Shown piece by piece: positions 1-9,210 of a stretch of 64,000 bases of DNA. The notes under the pieces are model-generated. The model searched no databases and had not been told where the DNA came from. It saw only the letters and a list, made by a program, of their open reading frames with translations. Origin of the DNA: CAYOHY01 sp964403885 (GTDB lineage: Bacteria > Actinomycetota > Coriobacteriia > Anaerosomatales > PHET01); the NCBI GenBank assembly GCA_964403885.1, contig CAYOHY010000001.1:48847-112846 (forward strand), read 5' to 3'. Each line of letters begins with the position of its first letter. The first letter of the stretch is position 1. The position numbers were made by a program, and so were the translations under genes.

Positions 1-212
1 AGGTTCTCGTCTGTGTGACGATCGATGAGCCGCGCAACGCCATCTACGGCGGTACGGTGGCTGCTCCGACGTTCTCCAAGCTTGCACAGTTCACGGTCTC
101 GCACCTCAAGATCCCGCCGTCCTCGGCCGCGCGCAAGGCGGTCAAGCCGCTGCCCACCACGGTGCCCACCGCAGGTGTCGGTCCGGTGTCGGACCAGGGT
201 CTGAGGGACTGA
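1..212 (+). CDS. ftsI: Penicillin-binding protein (FtsI type), C-terminal end only
   Basis: Only the last ~70 codons are in the window; the frame is open from base 3 to the TGA ending at 212. The segment IDEPRNAIYGGTVAAP is typical of the end of the class B PBP transpeptidase domain, where a beta-strand leads into the Y-G-G-x-V-A-A-P motif. The tail after it is short and carries no PASTA domain. FtsI cross-links septal peptidoglycan. Its position immediately before murE (3-base gap) is the standard dcw order and supports FtsI over another class B PBP; the catalytic motifs lie outside the window. Confidence 0.85.
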   Translation, partial: VLVCVTIDEPRNAIYGGTVAAPTFSKLAQFTVSHLKIPPSSAARKAVKPLPTTVPTAGVGPVSDQGLRD

Positions 213-215
213 CCG

Positions 216-1703
216 ATGCTAGAATCGACCGACCGTCGAGTAGCTGGGGAGAGCGTGAGCACCACCACCATCAACCAACTGTTCAGTGGCGTCGAGGGCG
301 CTGTTTTCGCAGGTGAGGGCGATGTCGCCGTCACAGGCATCGCGTATCGGTCCGATCGCGTGATGCCGGGTGACGTGTTCTTCTGCGTCCCCGGGTTCGC
401 CCACGATGGCCACGAGTTCGCCGCCGACGCGGTTGCGCGTGGTGCATCGGCGCTCGTGGTCGACCGGGCGCTCGATCTCGATGCGCCGCAGGTCATGGTC
501 CCCGATGTCCGCGCTGCTCTGGCGCGCGCCGCGGCCGTCTTCAACGGCACGCCGAGCGCTGCGATGTCGGTGGTGGGAATCACCGGGACAAACGGCAAGA
601 CCACTACCACCTACCTCCTTGACTCCATCCTTCGCGCCGCGGGACATACCACCGGCATCATCGGCACGGTCGAGACTCGCGTCGCGGGCGTCAGGCGTGA
701 CGCGTCGCGCACCACGCCGGAGTCGGCCGACCTTCAGGCACTGTTCGCCGAGATGCTCGGCTCGGGTGTCTCGGCCGTGTCTATGGAAGTCTCCAGTCAC
801 GCCATCGACCTGCGTCGGGTCGATGGCGTCGACTTCGCCGTGGTCGCCTTCACGAACCTCACGCAAGACCATCTCGACTTCCATCACACGATCGAGGAGT
901 ACTTCTCGGTCAAGAAGCGACTGTTCACCCAGTTCAGCACCGGCGCCCGGGTCATCAACGTCGACGACCCCTTCGGGATGGGGCTGGCCGCAGAGGTTCC
1001 CAGCGCACTCACGGTTGGACGCACCTCGCAGGCGGCGGTGCGTGCTGAGCACGAGCAGCTTGATGCGTTGGGCGCGTCGTTCACGCTCGTGACCCCGACC
1101 GGAAGCGCTCAGGTCCGGTTGCCGCTCGCGGGCGCGTTCAACGTGAGCAACGCCCTCGTGGCCGCGGGCTGCGCGCTGGCGATGGACATCTCGCTCGACG
1201 ACATCGTCAGCGGGCTGGAGAGTGCCCCTCAGGTGCCGGGCCGTCTCGAGCGAGTGGAGTGCGGTCAGGACTTCTCGGTGGTGGTCGACTACGCACACAC
1301 GCCGGACTCGCTGGAGAAGGCGATCGCCGCGGTACGTCAGGTGACCACGGGGTCTGTGGTCGTGGTGTTCGGGTGCGGGGGAGACCGAGACCCCGACAAG
1401 CGTCCCGTCATGGGCGCGGCCGCTGCAGCGGCCGACCACGCCGTCATCACGAGCGATAACCCGCGCTCTGAAGACCCGGTGGGGATCATCCTGCAGGTCG
1501 AGGACGGGATCCGCGACTCGGGGTCCTCCTACGAGGTCGTGGTCGATCGCCGAGAGGCCATCGAGCGCGCGATCCGGCGTGCGCGCTCGGGTGACACGGT
1601 GCTCATCGCGGGCAAGGGCCACGAGGACTACCAGATCTTCGCCGACCGTACGGTCCACTTCGACGACCGCGAGGTCGCTCGGGAGGTGCTGGGCGGATGC
1701 TGA
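216..1703 (+). CDS. murE: UDP-MurNAc-L-Ala-D-Glu:meso-DAP ligase
   Basis: Mur ligase adding the third stem-peptide residue in the cytoplasm. The ATP-binding motif GITGTNGKTTTT is at residues ~121-132. The substrate motif DNPRSEDP at ~414-421 is the version associated with meso-diaminopimelate rather than lysine. Length (495 aa) is normal for the family. ATG at 216 follows a GAGGG at 203-207 with good spacing. An in-frame GTG at 255, preceded by GGGGAG, is an alternative start that would remove 13 residues. The gene starts 3 bases after ftsI and overlaps murF by 7 bases, so it is translated as part of the dcw operon. Confidence 0.97.
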   Translation: MLESTDRRVAGESVSTTTINQLFSGVEGAVFAGEGDVAVTGIAYRSDRVMPGDVFFCVPGFAHDGHEFAADAVARGASALVVDRALDLDAPQVMVPDVRAALARAAAVFNGTPSAAMSVVGITGTNGKTTTTYLLDSILRAAGHTTGIIGTVETRVAGVRRDASRTTPESADLQALFAEMLGSGVSAVSMEVSSHAIDLRRVDGVDFAVVAFTNLTQDHLDFHHTIEEYFSVKKRLFTQFSTGARVINVDDPFGMGLAAEVPSALTVGRTSQAAVRAEHEQLDALGASFTLVTPTGSAQVRLPLAGAFNVSNALVAAGCALAMDISLDDIVSGLESAPQVPGRLERVECGQDFSVVVDYAHTPDSLEKAIAAVRQVTTGSVVVVFGCGGDRDPDKRPVMGAAAAAADHAVITSDNPRSEDPVGIILQVEDGIRDSGSSYEVVVDRREAIERAIRRARSGDTVLIAGKGHEDYQIFADRTVHFDDREVAREVLGGC

Positions 1704-3112
1704 GGGCCACCATAGAGACCATCGTGGCGGTCACGTCGGGTGAGCAGCTCGTCGGCGACCCCGCCGGCTCCGTCACCGGACTCGCGGTCGATTCGCGCGA
1801 AGTCAGCCCGGCATGCATCTTCGCGGCGCTGCCCGGTGAGCGCACCGACGGGCATGACCACATCCCGGCGGCGCTCGAGGCCGGCGCGCGACTGATCCTC
1901 GTGAGCAGGCAGCGGGCCGAGCTCGACGAAGTGATCGTCACCGCGGCGCGCAGGGGTGTCTCGGTGGTACGCGTCGACGACGTGCTCAAGGCGGTCCAGG
2001 ACATCGCCTCGTGGCATAGGTCACGGCTGCGCTGCGCCGTCATCGGCGTCACCGGGTCGAGTGGCAAGACCACCACAAAGGACCTGCTCACCGCCGCTCT
2101 GGCGGTCGATATGCGCGTGGTCGCCACGAGCGGCAACCGCAACAACGAGCTGGGCGTCCCGCTGACCGTGCTCGCTGCGGGGTCGGACACCGATGCGCTC
2201 GTCGTCGAGATGGGCATGCGCGGGCTGGGGCAGATCGAGCGTCTGTGCGAGATCGCCCGGCCGCATTTCGGCCTCGTGACCAATGTGGGGACGAGCCACA
2301 TCGAGATACTCGGCTCGCAAGACGCGGTCGCGCAGGCCAAGGGCGAGCTGGTTCGCTCGCTTCCCGCCGATGGTGCTGCGTTCTTGAACGGCGACGATGA
2401 GTTCTCCCTTGCCTTGTCAGACGCAGCATCGTGCCCGGTCACGTTCTACGGCGTCTCCTCACGCGCGACCGTGCGCGCGGAGAACATCGAGCTCGATGAA
2501 GCGAGCCTGGCCTCGTTCGATCTCGTGACGAATCAAGGCACCGTCCGCGTGACGCTGTCCGTCCCCGGCCGACACAACGTCTACAACGCGCTTGCGGCCG
2601 CCGCGGTCGCTCTCAGGCTCGCGGTCCCGCTCGAGCGTGTCGCCGAAGGTCTTGCGGCCGCGTCGTTCTCGGGGATGCGCATGGAGGCGGTCAACACCGC
2701 CGGCGGCGTGACGGTCCTGAACGACGCCTACAACGCGAACCCGTCGTCGATGGCCGCGGCCGTCGACACGCTGGCCGCGATGGTGAGCACCGGCAGGCGC
2801 ATCGCAGTGCTCGGCGATATGGCCGAGTTGGGGTCGCTCACCGAGCTCGCACACTTCCACATGGGAGAGCAGGTCGCTCGATCCGGCGTAGAGGTGCTCG
2901 TGACGGTAGGCGAGCGGGCCCGCCGAATCGCCGATGGCGCGAAGGCCGAGGGCATGCCCGAGACGGACGTACGACCGTGCGCGAGCGTCGAAGAGGCGAT
3001 CGAGGTGCTGGATGACCTGGTGGTCGCCGGCGACGTCGTGCTGGTCAAGGCGTCGCGCGTCATGGGCCTTGAAGCGGTTGTAGAAGGGATCGTGAGCCCA
3101 CGTGCTCGCTAG
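1697..3112 (+). CDS. murF: UDP-MurNAc-tripeptide:D-Ala-D-Ala ligase
   Basis: Mur ligase that adds the D-Ala-D-Ala dipeptide to complete the UDP-MurNAc-pentapeptide. The P-loop GVTGSSGKTTTK (residues ~117-128) has the S-S-G-K form usual in MurF, and NDAYNANPSSM later in the chain is a MurF signature. Length of 471 aa is normal. The ATG overlaps the end of murE by 7 bases and the stop lies 11 bases inside mraY, so expression is coupled to both. No ddl gene is present nearby, so the dipeptide must be supplied from elsewhere in the genome. Confidence 0.97.
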   Translation: MLRATIETIVAVTSGEQLVGDPAGSVTGLAVDSREVSPACIFAALPGERTDGHDHIPAALEAGARLILVSRQRAELDEVIVTAARRGVSVVRVDDVLKAVQDIASWHRSRLRCAVIGVTGSSGKTTTKDLLTAALAVDMRVVATSGNRNNELGVPLTVLAAGSDTDALVVEMGMRGLGQIERLCEIARPHFGLVTNVGTSHIEILGSQDAVAQAKGELVRSLPADGAAFLNGDDEFSLALSDAASCPVTFYGVSSRATVRAENIELDEASLASFDLVTNQGTVRVTLSVPGRHNVYNALAAAAVALRLAVPLERVAEGLAAASFSGMRMEAVNTAGGVTVLNDAYNANPSSMAAAVDTLAAMVSTGRRIAVLGDMAELGSLTELAHFHMGEQVARSGVEVLVTVGERARRIADGAKAEGMPETDVRPCASVEEAIEVLDDLVVAGDVVLVKASRVMGLEAVVEGIVSPRAR

Positions 3113-4157
3113 ACTCGCACAGTACCCCACCTATCAGGTGTTCATGGCGGTGGTCATCGCCTTGGTGGCTGCGGCCGTGCTGTTCCCGCTCTGGATCAGG
3201 CTCCTGCGCGTGCGCAACATCGGGCAGCAGGTTCGCGCCGATGGGCCACAGGGTCACCTGGTCAAGCAGGGGACGCCCACGATGGGTGGCGTGCTCATCC
3301 TCCTTGTCGTGGCCGCCACGTTCTTCTTGATGGGATCTCCCACGCGGGCCAGTGTTCTGGCACTGGGCGCCACGCTCGCCTGTGGTGCGCTCGGGTTCAT
3401 TGACGACTGGGCCAAGGTCGCCCACGAGCGCTCGCTCGGGCTTCGCCCGCGCGCGAAGCTCCTCGGACAGGCGCTCATCGCGGTCACGTTCTGCCTTCTG
3501 GCTGTCAACTGGGCAGACGTGCCGACGTGGATTCAGATCCCGCTCACTCCCACGAAGATCGACTTTGGAGCCTTCACCACCACGATCCCGCTTGGCGGGG
3601 GCATGGCGCTCATGGTGCCGTGGCTCTACCTCGCCTTCGTGACCATCATGATCATCGCGATGAGCAACGCGGTGAACCTCACCGACGGGTTGGATGGGCT
3701 CGCAGCAGGCACGGTGACGATCGTGACGTTGGCCTTTGCCGGCATCGCGTTTCGTCAGAACATGCTCGAGTCCGCGCTCTTCGGCGCGGCGATCGCCGGT
3801 GCCTGTATCGGCTTCCTTTGGTACAACAGCTACCCCGCCGACATCTTCATGGGCGACACCGGGTCTCTGGGACTTGGGGCCGCTATCGCCACGCTGGCCG
3901 TGATCACCAAGACGGAGCTGCTGCTGCTCGTCATCGGCGGCATCTACGTCGCCGAGACACTCTCGGTCGTGCTGCAGGTGGCGTCGTTCAAGCTGACAGG
4001 CAAGCGCATCTTCCGGATGGCGCCCATCCACCATCACTTCGAGATGATCGGGTGGTCAGAGACCAAGGTCATGGTCCGCTTCTGGATCATCACCGGCATC
4101 CTCGCCGGGCTCGGTTTCGCGCTGTTCTTCTTCCAGTCCGTTCGGCTGAAGGGCTGA
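3102..4157 (+). CDS. mraY: Phospho-MurNAc-pentapeptide transferase
   Basis: Integral membrane enzyme that moves phospho-MurNAc-pentapeptide onto undecaprenyl phosphate, giving lipid I. Ten hydrophobic segments can be traced over 351 aa. Visible family motifs: TPTMGG near residue 60, the catalytic DD in FIDDWAK (~98), NLTDGLDGLAAG (~191), FMGDTGSLGLG (~249) and PIHHHFE (~307). The start is a GTG inside the last codons of murF (11-base overlap). MurD follows 1 base after the stop. Confidence 0.97.
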   Translation: MLARLAQYPTYQVFMAVVIALVAAAVLFPLWIRLLRVRNIGQQVRADGPQGHLVKQGTPTMGGVLILLVVAATFFLMGSPTRASVLALGATLACGALGFIDDWAKVAHERSLGLRPRAKLLGQALIAVTFCLLAVNWADVPTWIQIPLTPTKIDFGAFTTTIPLGGGMALMVPWLYLAFVTIMIIAMSNAVNLTDGLDGLAAGTVTIVTLAFAGIAFRQNMLESALFGAAIAGACIGFLWYNSYPADIFMGDTGSLGLGAAIATLAVITKTELLLLVIGGIYVAETLSVVLQVASFKLTGKRIFRMAPIHHHFEMIGWSETKVMVRFWIITGILAGLGFALFFFQSVRLKG

Positions 4158-4158
4158 C

Positions 4159-5550
4159 GTGACCACACTCGGCGACATCGTTGTTCTGGGGCTTGGCGCC
4201 AGCGGCGTGGCCGCGGCCCGCTACTGCGCGGAGTTGATCGGCCTCGAGGCGAACTCCGTCACCGCAGTGGATGCGAATGACTCGGAGCATCTGCGCGCCG
4301 TTGCCGTCGAGCTTGCATCTCACGGCGTGTCGGTCGAGCTTGGCGCCCAGAGCGTCGACGGGCGCTTCGACCTTGCCATCGCAAGCCCGGGCATCCCTCC
4401 GCACGCCCCGCTCATGCAGTGGGCTCACACCGCCTGCCGCGAGGTCGTCTCGGAGATCGAGTTCGCTTTTCGCCGCACGGCGTGTCCCTGGGTCGCGGTG
4501 ACCGGCACCAACGGCAAGACAACGACCACTGCGCTCGTGACCCATCTGCTCGTGACCGGGGGCGTCTCCGCGCGCTCCGTCGGCAACATCGGGACGCCCG
4601 CCATCCTTGCCGCGCGCGACTGCCGTGCGGGCGAGGTCTTGGTCGCTGAAGTGTCGTCGTTTCAGCTGGCTCTCACGTCGACGTTTCATCCGAGGACGGC
4701 GGTGTTGCTCAACATCACCCCCGACCACATCGACTGGCATGGGTCGGTGCAGGCGTACGCACACGACAAGGGAAAGGTGTTCGCGAACCTCGGGGCCGAT
4801 GACGTTGCGGTCGTCGACGTCGATGACCCGGGCTCGGCACCGTTCGCAGATGAGCTCAGCGAGCGCGGAGTGCCGGTGGTTCGCGTGTCGCGAGACGCCC
4901 GCGACGGCAGGGGCGCACACGCCGCCGGGGGGACGCTGTCACTCGATACCGAGCACGGGCGCATCGAGCTCGTTTCTTCCGACGAGCTGCTGATCAAGGG
5001 AGACCACAACGTCAGCAACGCGCTCGCAGCCGCAGCCGCCGCGCACGCGATGGGAGTCGCGGCTGCGGACCTGCGCCGCGGGCTCAAGACGTTCGCGCCC
5101 ATCGAACATCGCCTTGAGCCCGTGGCCGAGGTCGCGGGCGTGGAGTGGTTCAACGACAGCAAAGCCACCAACCCTGACGCGGTGTTCAAGGCGATAGGTG
5201 CGTTCACTGACCGACCGGTCGTCCTGCTCGTGGGCGGCCGCAACAAGGGCAACGACTTCCACCCGCTCGCCCGCGAGGCCGCGGAGCACACCAAGGCCGT
5301 CGTGGCGTTCGGAGAGGCGGGGCCTGAGCTTGAGGCGGCGCTGATCGCCGAGGGCGCGCGAGTGACGCGGGCCGACTCGATGGCCCAGGCGATCGAGATC
5401 GCCGCACGGCAGGCCGAGAAGGGCGATGCCGTGGTTCTCTCGCCGGCCTGCGCGTCCTTTGACGAGTTCTCCAACTACGAGCAGCGCGGACGTGTCTTCA
5501 AGGACATCGTGCGGGCGATGGCGGGCGGTGACGCTGATGAGTCAGCGTGA
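4159..5550 (+). CDS. murD: UDP-MurNAc-L-Ala:D-Glu ligase
   Basis: Mur ligase adding D-glutamate as the second stem-peptide residue. An N-terminal nucleotide-binding fold (LGLGASGVAAA) is followed by the ATP motif GTNGKTTTTAL at ~115-125 and by the family segment WFNDSKATNPDA, typical of MurD. Length of 463 aa is normal. GTG start one base after the mraY stop; the 3' end overlaps ftsW by 14 bases. All four amino-acid ligases (C, D, E, F) are in this cluster. Confidence 0.97.
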   Translation: MTTLGDIVVLGLGASGVAAARYCAELIGLEANSVTAVDANDSEHLRAVAVELASHGVSVELGAQSVDGRFDLAIASPGIPPHAPLMQWAHTACREVVSEIEFAFRRTACPWVAVTGTNGKTTTTALVTHLLVTGGVSARSVGNIGTPAILAARDCRAGEVLVAEVSSFQLALTSTFHPRTAVLLNITPDHIDWHGSVQAYAHDKGKVFANLGADDVAVVDVDDPGSAPFADELSERGVPVVRVSRDARDGRGAHAAGGTLSLDTEHGRIELVSSDELLIKGDHNVSNALAAAAAAHAMGVAAADLRRGLKTFAPIEHRLEPVAEVAGVEWFNDSKATNPDAVFKAIGAFTDRPVVLLVGGRNKGNDFHPLAREAAEHTKAVVAFGEAGPELEAALIAEGARVTRADSMAQAIEIAARQAEKGDAVVLSPACASFDEFSNYEQRGRVFKDIVRAMAGGDADESA

Positions 5551-6775
5551 TGACTACGCCGGCGGGGCACGGGCGCGCTATGTCCTGATGGGCGCGGCGC
5601 TCTTCCTGACACTGTTCGGTCTCGTCATGATCTACTCGGCCTCCTCGATCCAGGCGTCGGTGAAGCTTGGATCGGACATTTCCATCGTGATCCGTCAGGT
5701 AGGCGCGACGTTGATGGGTGTGGTCGTGGCCTTCCTTCTGGCGCGTTTCGACTATCGCTTCATCAAGGACCGCGCATGGACGGTGTGGACCGTCACGCTC
5801 GCATCACTGCTCGTCGTCCTGATTCTCGGCGTGGCGAGCCATGGCGCGCAGCGCTGGATCCCTCTGGGCCTGTTCAACTTGCAGCCGTCCGAGTTCGCGA
5901 AGATCACAGCGGTGCTGCTGGTGTGCGCGCTCGCGGTCGACTGGCAGCGCGGCCGGATGCCTGACAAGTCGTTCTGGTTCGCGGTGCTCGCCGCCGTCGC
6001 CATTCCTTCGGCGTTCATCATCGCGCAGCCTGACATGGGCACCACCGCCACACTTGTCGCCGCGTGTGCCATGGTCCTCATCCTCGCGGGCGTCGAATGG
6101 AAGTACATCCTCGGTACGTTCGTGGGGCTGGTCTCGTTGGGCGTGCTGTTCATCGGCACCTCGTCGTACCGAATGGAGCGCGTGACAGCGTTCATGAATC
6201 CGTGGGCTGACGCCCAGGACAAGGGCTATCAGTCGGTCCAGGCGCTTCTCGCGTTTGGCACGGGCGGCATCGACGGAGTTGGGCTGGGCCTGTCTCGGCA
6301 GAAGTTCTTCTACCTGCCGGAGGCCCACAACGACTTCATCCTCGCGATCATCGGCGAGGAGGCCGGCCTGCTGGGGTCGCTCGCCGTGGTGGCTGCGTTC
6401 GTGGTGCTGACGTGGGCCGGCTTCAAGATCGCCTCGGGGTCCAAGGACCCGTACGGACGACTCGTGGCAGGTGGTATCACGGGCATGCTCGCGTTCCAGG
6501 CCATCATCAACATGGCGGCGGTCACCGGTCTCATGCCTGTGACGGGCAAGCCGCTGCCGTTCGTGAGCTTTGGAGGCACCTCGGTGCTTGCGACGCTCAC
6601 GTGCGTGGGCATCCTGCTGTCCGTCTCCGAGTACGGCGCGCGGTCTCCGCGTGCAGTGAAGGTCCGTAAGAGAAACGAGGGTGCGCGTCGTGAGAGCAGT
6701 GCTGAGCGGGGGCGGGACCGCGGGACACATCTATCCCGCGTTGACGGTGGCCGCGCTTCTCGCCGCCGAGCATGA
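5537..6775 (+). CDS. ftsW: SEDS-family lipid II polymerase of the divisome
   Basis: About 412 aa with ten predicted membrane segments and SEDS signatures: MIYSASSIQA near the N-terminus, RWIPLGLFNLQPSEFAK, AHNDFILAIIGEE, and GKPLPFVSFGGTS near the C-terminus. FtsW works with FtsI as septal glycosyltransferase. The frame is open further upstream, but ATG 5537, in the overlap with murD, gives a normal SEDS N-terminus. The C-terminal tail is basic and hydrophilic and extends ~30 codons into murG, an unusually long overlap. The dcw position argues for FtsW rather than RodA. Confidence 0.93.
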   Translation: MSQRDDYAGGARARYVLMGAALFLTLFGLVMIYSASSIQASVKLGSDISIVIRQVGATLMGVVVAFLLARFDYRFIKDRAWTVWTVTLASLLVVLILGVASHGAQRWIPLGLFNLQPSEFAKITAVLLVCALAVDWQRGRMPDKSFWFAVLAAVAIPSAFIIAQPDMGTTATLVAACAMVLILAGVEWKYILGTFVGLVSLGVLFIGTSSYRMERVTAFMNPWADAQDKGYQSVQALLAFGTGGIDGVGLGLSRQKFFYLPEAHNDFILAIIGEEAGLLGSLAVVAAFVVLTWAGFKIASGSKDPYGRLVAGGITGMLAFQAIINMAAVTGLMPVTGKPLPFVSFGGTSVLATLTCVGILLSVSEYGARSPRAVKVRKRNEGARRESSAERGRDRGTHLSRVDGGRASRRRA

Positions 6776-7805
6776 CGAGGTCTCGTTCGTAGGCACGCCT
6801 GATGGTCTTGAGGCTCGCCTCGTTCCCGAGGCAGGCGTCGCCTTCAGGCCCCTTCCCGCCGCAGGCTTCGACCGGGCTCGCCCGTGGACGCTCGTCACCT
6901 CATCGCTGCGAATCGCGCTGTCCACCGTCCGTGCGTGGCGGTGGATGGGCAAGGAGCGCCCGGACGTGGTGATAGGTTTCGGGGGCTACGTCTCGCTTCC
7001 GGTCGGGGCAGCAGCGCTGCTTCGGGGTGTTCCGTTGGTGCTCCATGAGCAGAACTCCGTTCCCGGCATGGCCAATCGCGTCCTGTCGCGCTGGGCGAAG
7101 GCCGTCGGCGTCACGTACGACGAGTCGCGCACCGCTCTCAAGCGCCCCGAGCGCGCGGTGCTGACCGGTAATCCCGTGCGCGCGAACGTGCTCACCTCCA
7201 ACCGCGAGGTCGGTCGAAAGAACCTCGGGCTCGCCGAGAACGACCTCGTGCTGCTGGTCTTTGGCGGCAGCAGGGGCGCGCGCCATCTGAACAGCGCGCT
7301 CGTCGCGATCGCGCCGAGGCTTCTGGCGATCGATGGGTTGCGGGTCATCCACGTCACCGGAGCCGGCGAGTACGAGCGAGTACGCGAGGCGTTCGACGCA
7401 GTGGGAGGGGACCCGTCGGGCAGATGGACGATCCTCGACTACCTTGACGGCATGGGCGACGCGATCGCCGCAGCGGATCTGGTGGTCGCCCGCGCAGGTG
7501 CGACGTCGATCGCCGAGCTGACCGTGCTGGGCGCTCCGTGCGTGCTTGTGCCGTACCCGTATGCCACCGACGACCACCAGACGACGAACGCCGCTGCGAT
7601 GGTCGAGCGTGGTGCGGCCGTGCTGGTCGCCGATGCCGAGCTCGACGATTCACGCTTCGGTGACGAGCTCGCCGCGCTGCTCGGAGACGCTGCCCGGCGT
7701 GCTACCATGTCTGCCGCATCGCGTGAGCTCGGTCGCCCCGATGCCGCTGCCCGTGTGGTGCGGCTCGCGCGAGGCGTGATCGAGTCACCAGCCACCGACG
7801 GATGA
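6690..7805 (+). CDS. murG: UDP-GlcNAc:lipid I N-acetylglucosaminyltransferase
   Basis: GT28-family enzyme making lipid II at the inner face of the membrane. Motifs: SGGGTAGHIYP (residues ~6-16), HEQNSVPGMANR, FGGSRGARHLN and ARAGATSIAEL. Two in-frame GTGs compete as start. GTG 6690 has GAGG at 6677-6680 with 9-base spacing and is preferred; GTG 6681 abuts that sequence and would add three residues. It overlaps the ftsW tail by 86 bases. A GTG for murC follows the stop after 7 bases. Confidence 0.95.
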   Translation: MRAVLSGGGTAGHIYPALTVAALLAAEHDEVSFVGTPDGLEARLVPEAGVAFRPLPAAGFDRARPWTLVTSSLRIALSTVRAWRWMGKERPDVVIGFGGYVSLPVGAAALLRGVPLVLHEQNSVPGMANRVLSRWAKAVGVTYDESRTALKRPERAVLTGNPVRANVLTSNREVGRKNLGLAENDLVLLVFGGSRGARHLNSALVAIAPRLLAIDGLRVIHVTGAGEYERVREAFDAVGGDPSGRWTILDYLDGMGDAIAAADLVVARAGATSIAELTVLGAPCVLVPYPYATDDHQTTNAAAMVERGAAVLVADAELDDSRFGDELAALLGDAARRATMSAASRELGRPDAAARVVRLARGVIESPATDG

Positions 7806-7812
7806 GGACACC

Positions 7813-9210
7813 GTGTCGGATCAGGTCCATGCACACTTCATCGGAGTAGGCGGAGCCGGCATGAGCGGCATCGCGCTCGTCTTGCACGAGCGTGGGGTCG
7901 TGGTGACCGGCAGTGACCTCAAGGAGTCGCGCTACTCGCGAGCCCTGACCAAGGCCGGTGTTCCCGTGACCATCGGACACGCCGCCGAGAACCTCGGTGA
8001 CCCGTCGGTCGTCGTGGTATCGACCGCCATCCCCGAGCGCAACCCCGAACTCGCCGAGGCGCGCTCCCGGGGCATCGAGGTCTGGCCGCGTGCGCGGATG
8101 CTCGCCGAGCTCGCGGGGCCTCGCAAGACCGTGGCCGTCGCCGGCACACATGGCAAGACGAGCACGTCGTCGATGATCGCGACGATGCTCTCGGGCATGA
8201 ACCTGGATCCCACGTTCCTCATCGGTGGTGAGGTCGATGGTTTTGACACCAACGCCGTCAACGGCGCAGGTGAGCACTTCGTGGTGGAGGCCGACGAGAG
8301 CGATGGCTCCTTCGTCTACCTCGACCCCTTCATCAGCGTGGTCACCAACATCGAGGCTGACCACCTCGATCACTACGCGTCCCTCGCCGAGATCGAGGAC
8401 ACGTTCGTCGAGTTCATGGGTCGTACCGCCAAAGATGGCGCTCTCGTGGTCTGTCGAGACGATGAGAGGCTCACGAGCGTCGCACGAGGCGTGGACCGGC
8501 GGTTGGTCACGTATGGCTTCTCAGAAGACAGTGATGTGCGCTGTGTGGCTCGCGAGCGCCGCGGTTTGGGCTACGAGTTCGACGTGCATCTCCCGGACGG
8601 CTCTGTCGTGTCGTGCACGAGCGGGGTTCCCGGGCTTCATATGGTCAGCAACTCGGCCGCGGCCCTGGCTTCAGCGTATGCGCTGGGCCTGGATATGTCC
8701 GCCGCCGCCGATGCGCTCGCGCGCTTCACCGGTGTCCGCCGCCGCTTCGACCTCATCGGCGAGAGCGCGGGCGTGACCGTGGTCGACGACTACGCCCACC
8801 ATCCCACCGAGGTCGCCGCAACGCTCGAGGCGGCAGCCGGCTTGGGCTACCGTCGTGTATGGGCACTGTTCCAGCCCCATCGCTACAGTCGAACCGCCGC
8901 GTTCACACGGGAGTTCGGCGAGGCGTTCGGGGCGGCGGACCGCGTGGTGCTGATGGACGTCTACAGCGCGGGCGAGGCCCCCATACCCGGCGTCAGCGGC
9001 AAGAGCCTGCTGTCCTCGGTGCTCGACACCCAGCCTCGCGCCCAGGTCGCCTACCTGCCTCACCGTGCAGACGTGGTCCCGTTCCTTGCGCAACGCGTCT
9101 CAGAGGGTGACCTCGTCATGACGATGGGGGCCGGTGATATCACCGCCATCGGTCCGGAGCTCGTGACGGCGCTCGACGCCCGCGAGCGCGGAGACGTCTC
9201 GTGTCAGTAG
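7813..9210 (+). CDS. murC: UDP-MurNAc:L-alanine ligase
   Basis: First Mur ligase of the stem peptide. The N-terminal Rossmann motif FIGVGGAGMSGIA (~9-21) is the MurC form, the ATP motif is GTHGKTSTS (~113-121), and the family segment DDYAHHPTE is followed by FQPHRYSRT. Length of 465 aa is normal. GTG start, with GAGG in the preceding bases. The stop overlaps the murB start by 10 bases. Confidence 0.97.
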   Translation: MSDQVHAHFIGVGGAGMSGIALVLHERGVVVTGSDLKESRYSRALTKAGVPVTIGHAAENLGDPSVVVVSTAIPERNPELAEARSRGIEVWPRARMLAELAGPRKTVAVAGTHGKTSTSSMIATMLSGMNLDPTFLIGGEVDGFDTNAVNGAGEHFVVEADESDGSFVYLDPFISVVTNIEADHLDHYASLAEIEDTFVEFMGRTAKDGALVVCRDDERLTSVARGVDRRLVTYGFSEDSDVRCVARERRGLGYEFDVHLPDGSVVSCTSGVPGLHMVSNSAAALASAYALGLDMSAAADALARFTGVRRRFDLIGESAGVTVVDDYAHHPTEVAATLEAAAGLGYRRVWALFQPHRYSRTAAFTREFGEAFGAADRVVLMDVYSAGEAPIPGVSGKSLLSSVLDTQPRAQVAYLPHRADVVPFLAQRVSEGDLVMTMGAGDITAIGPELVTALDARERGDVSCQ

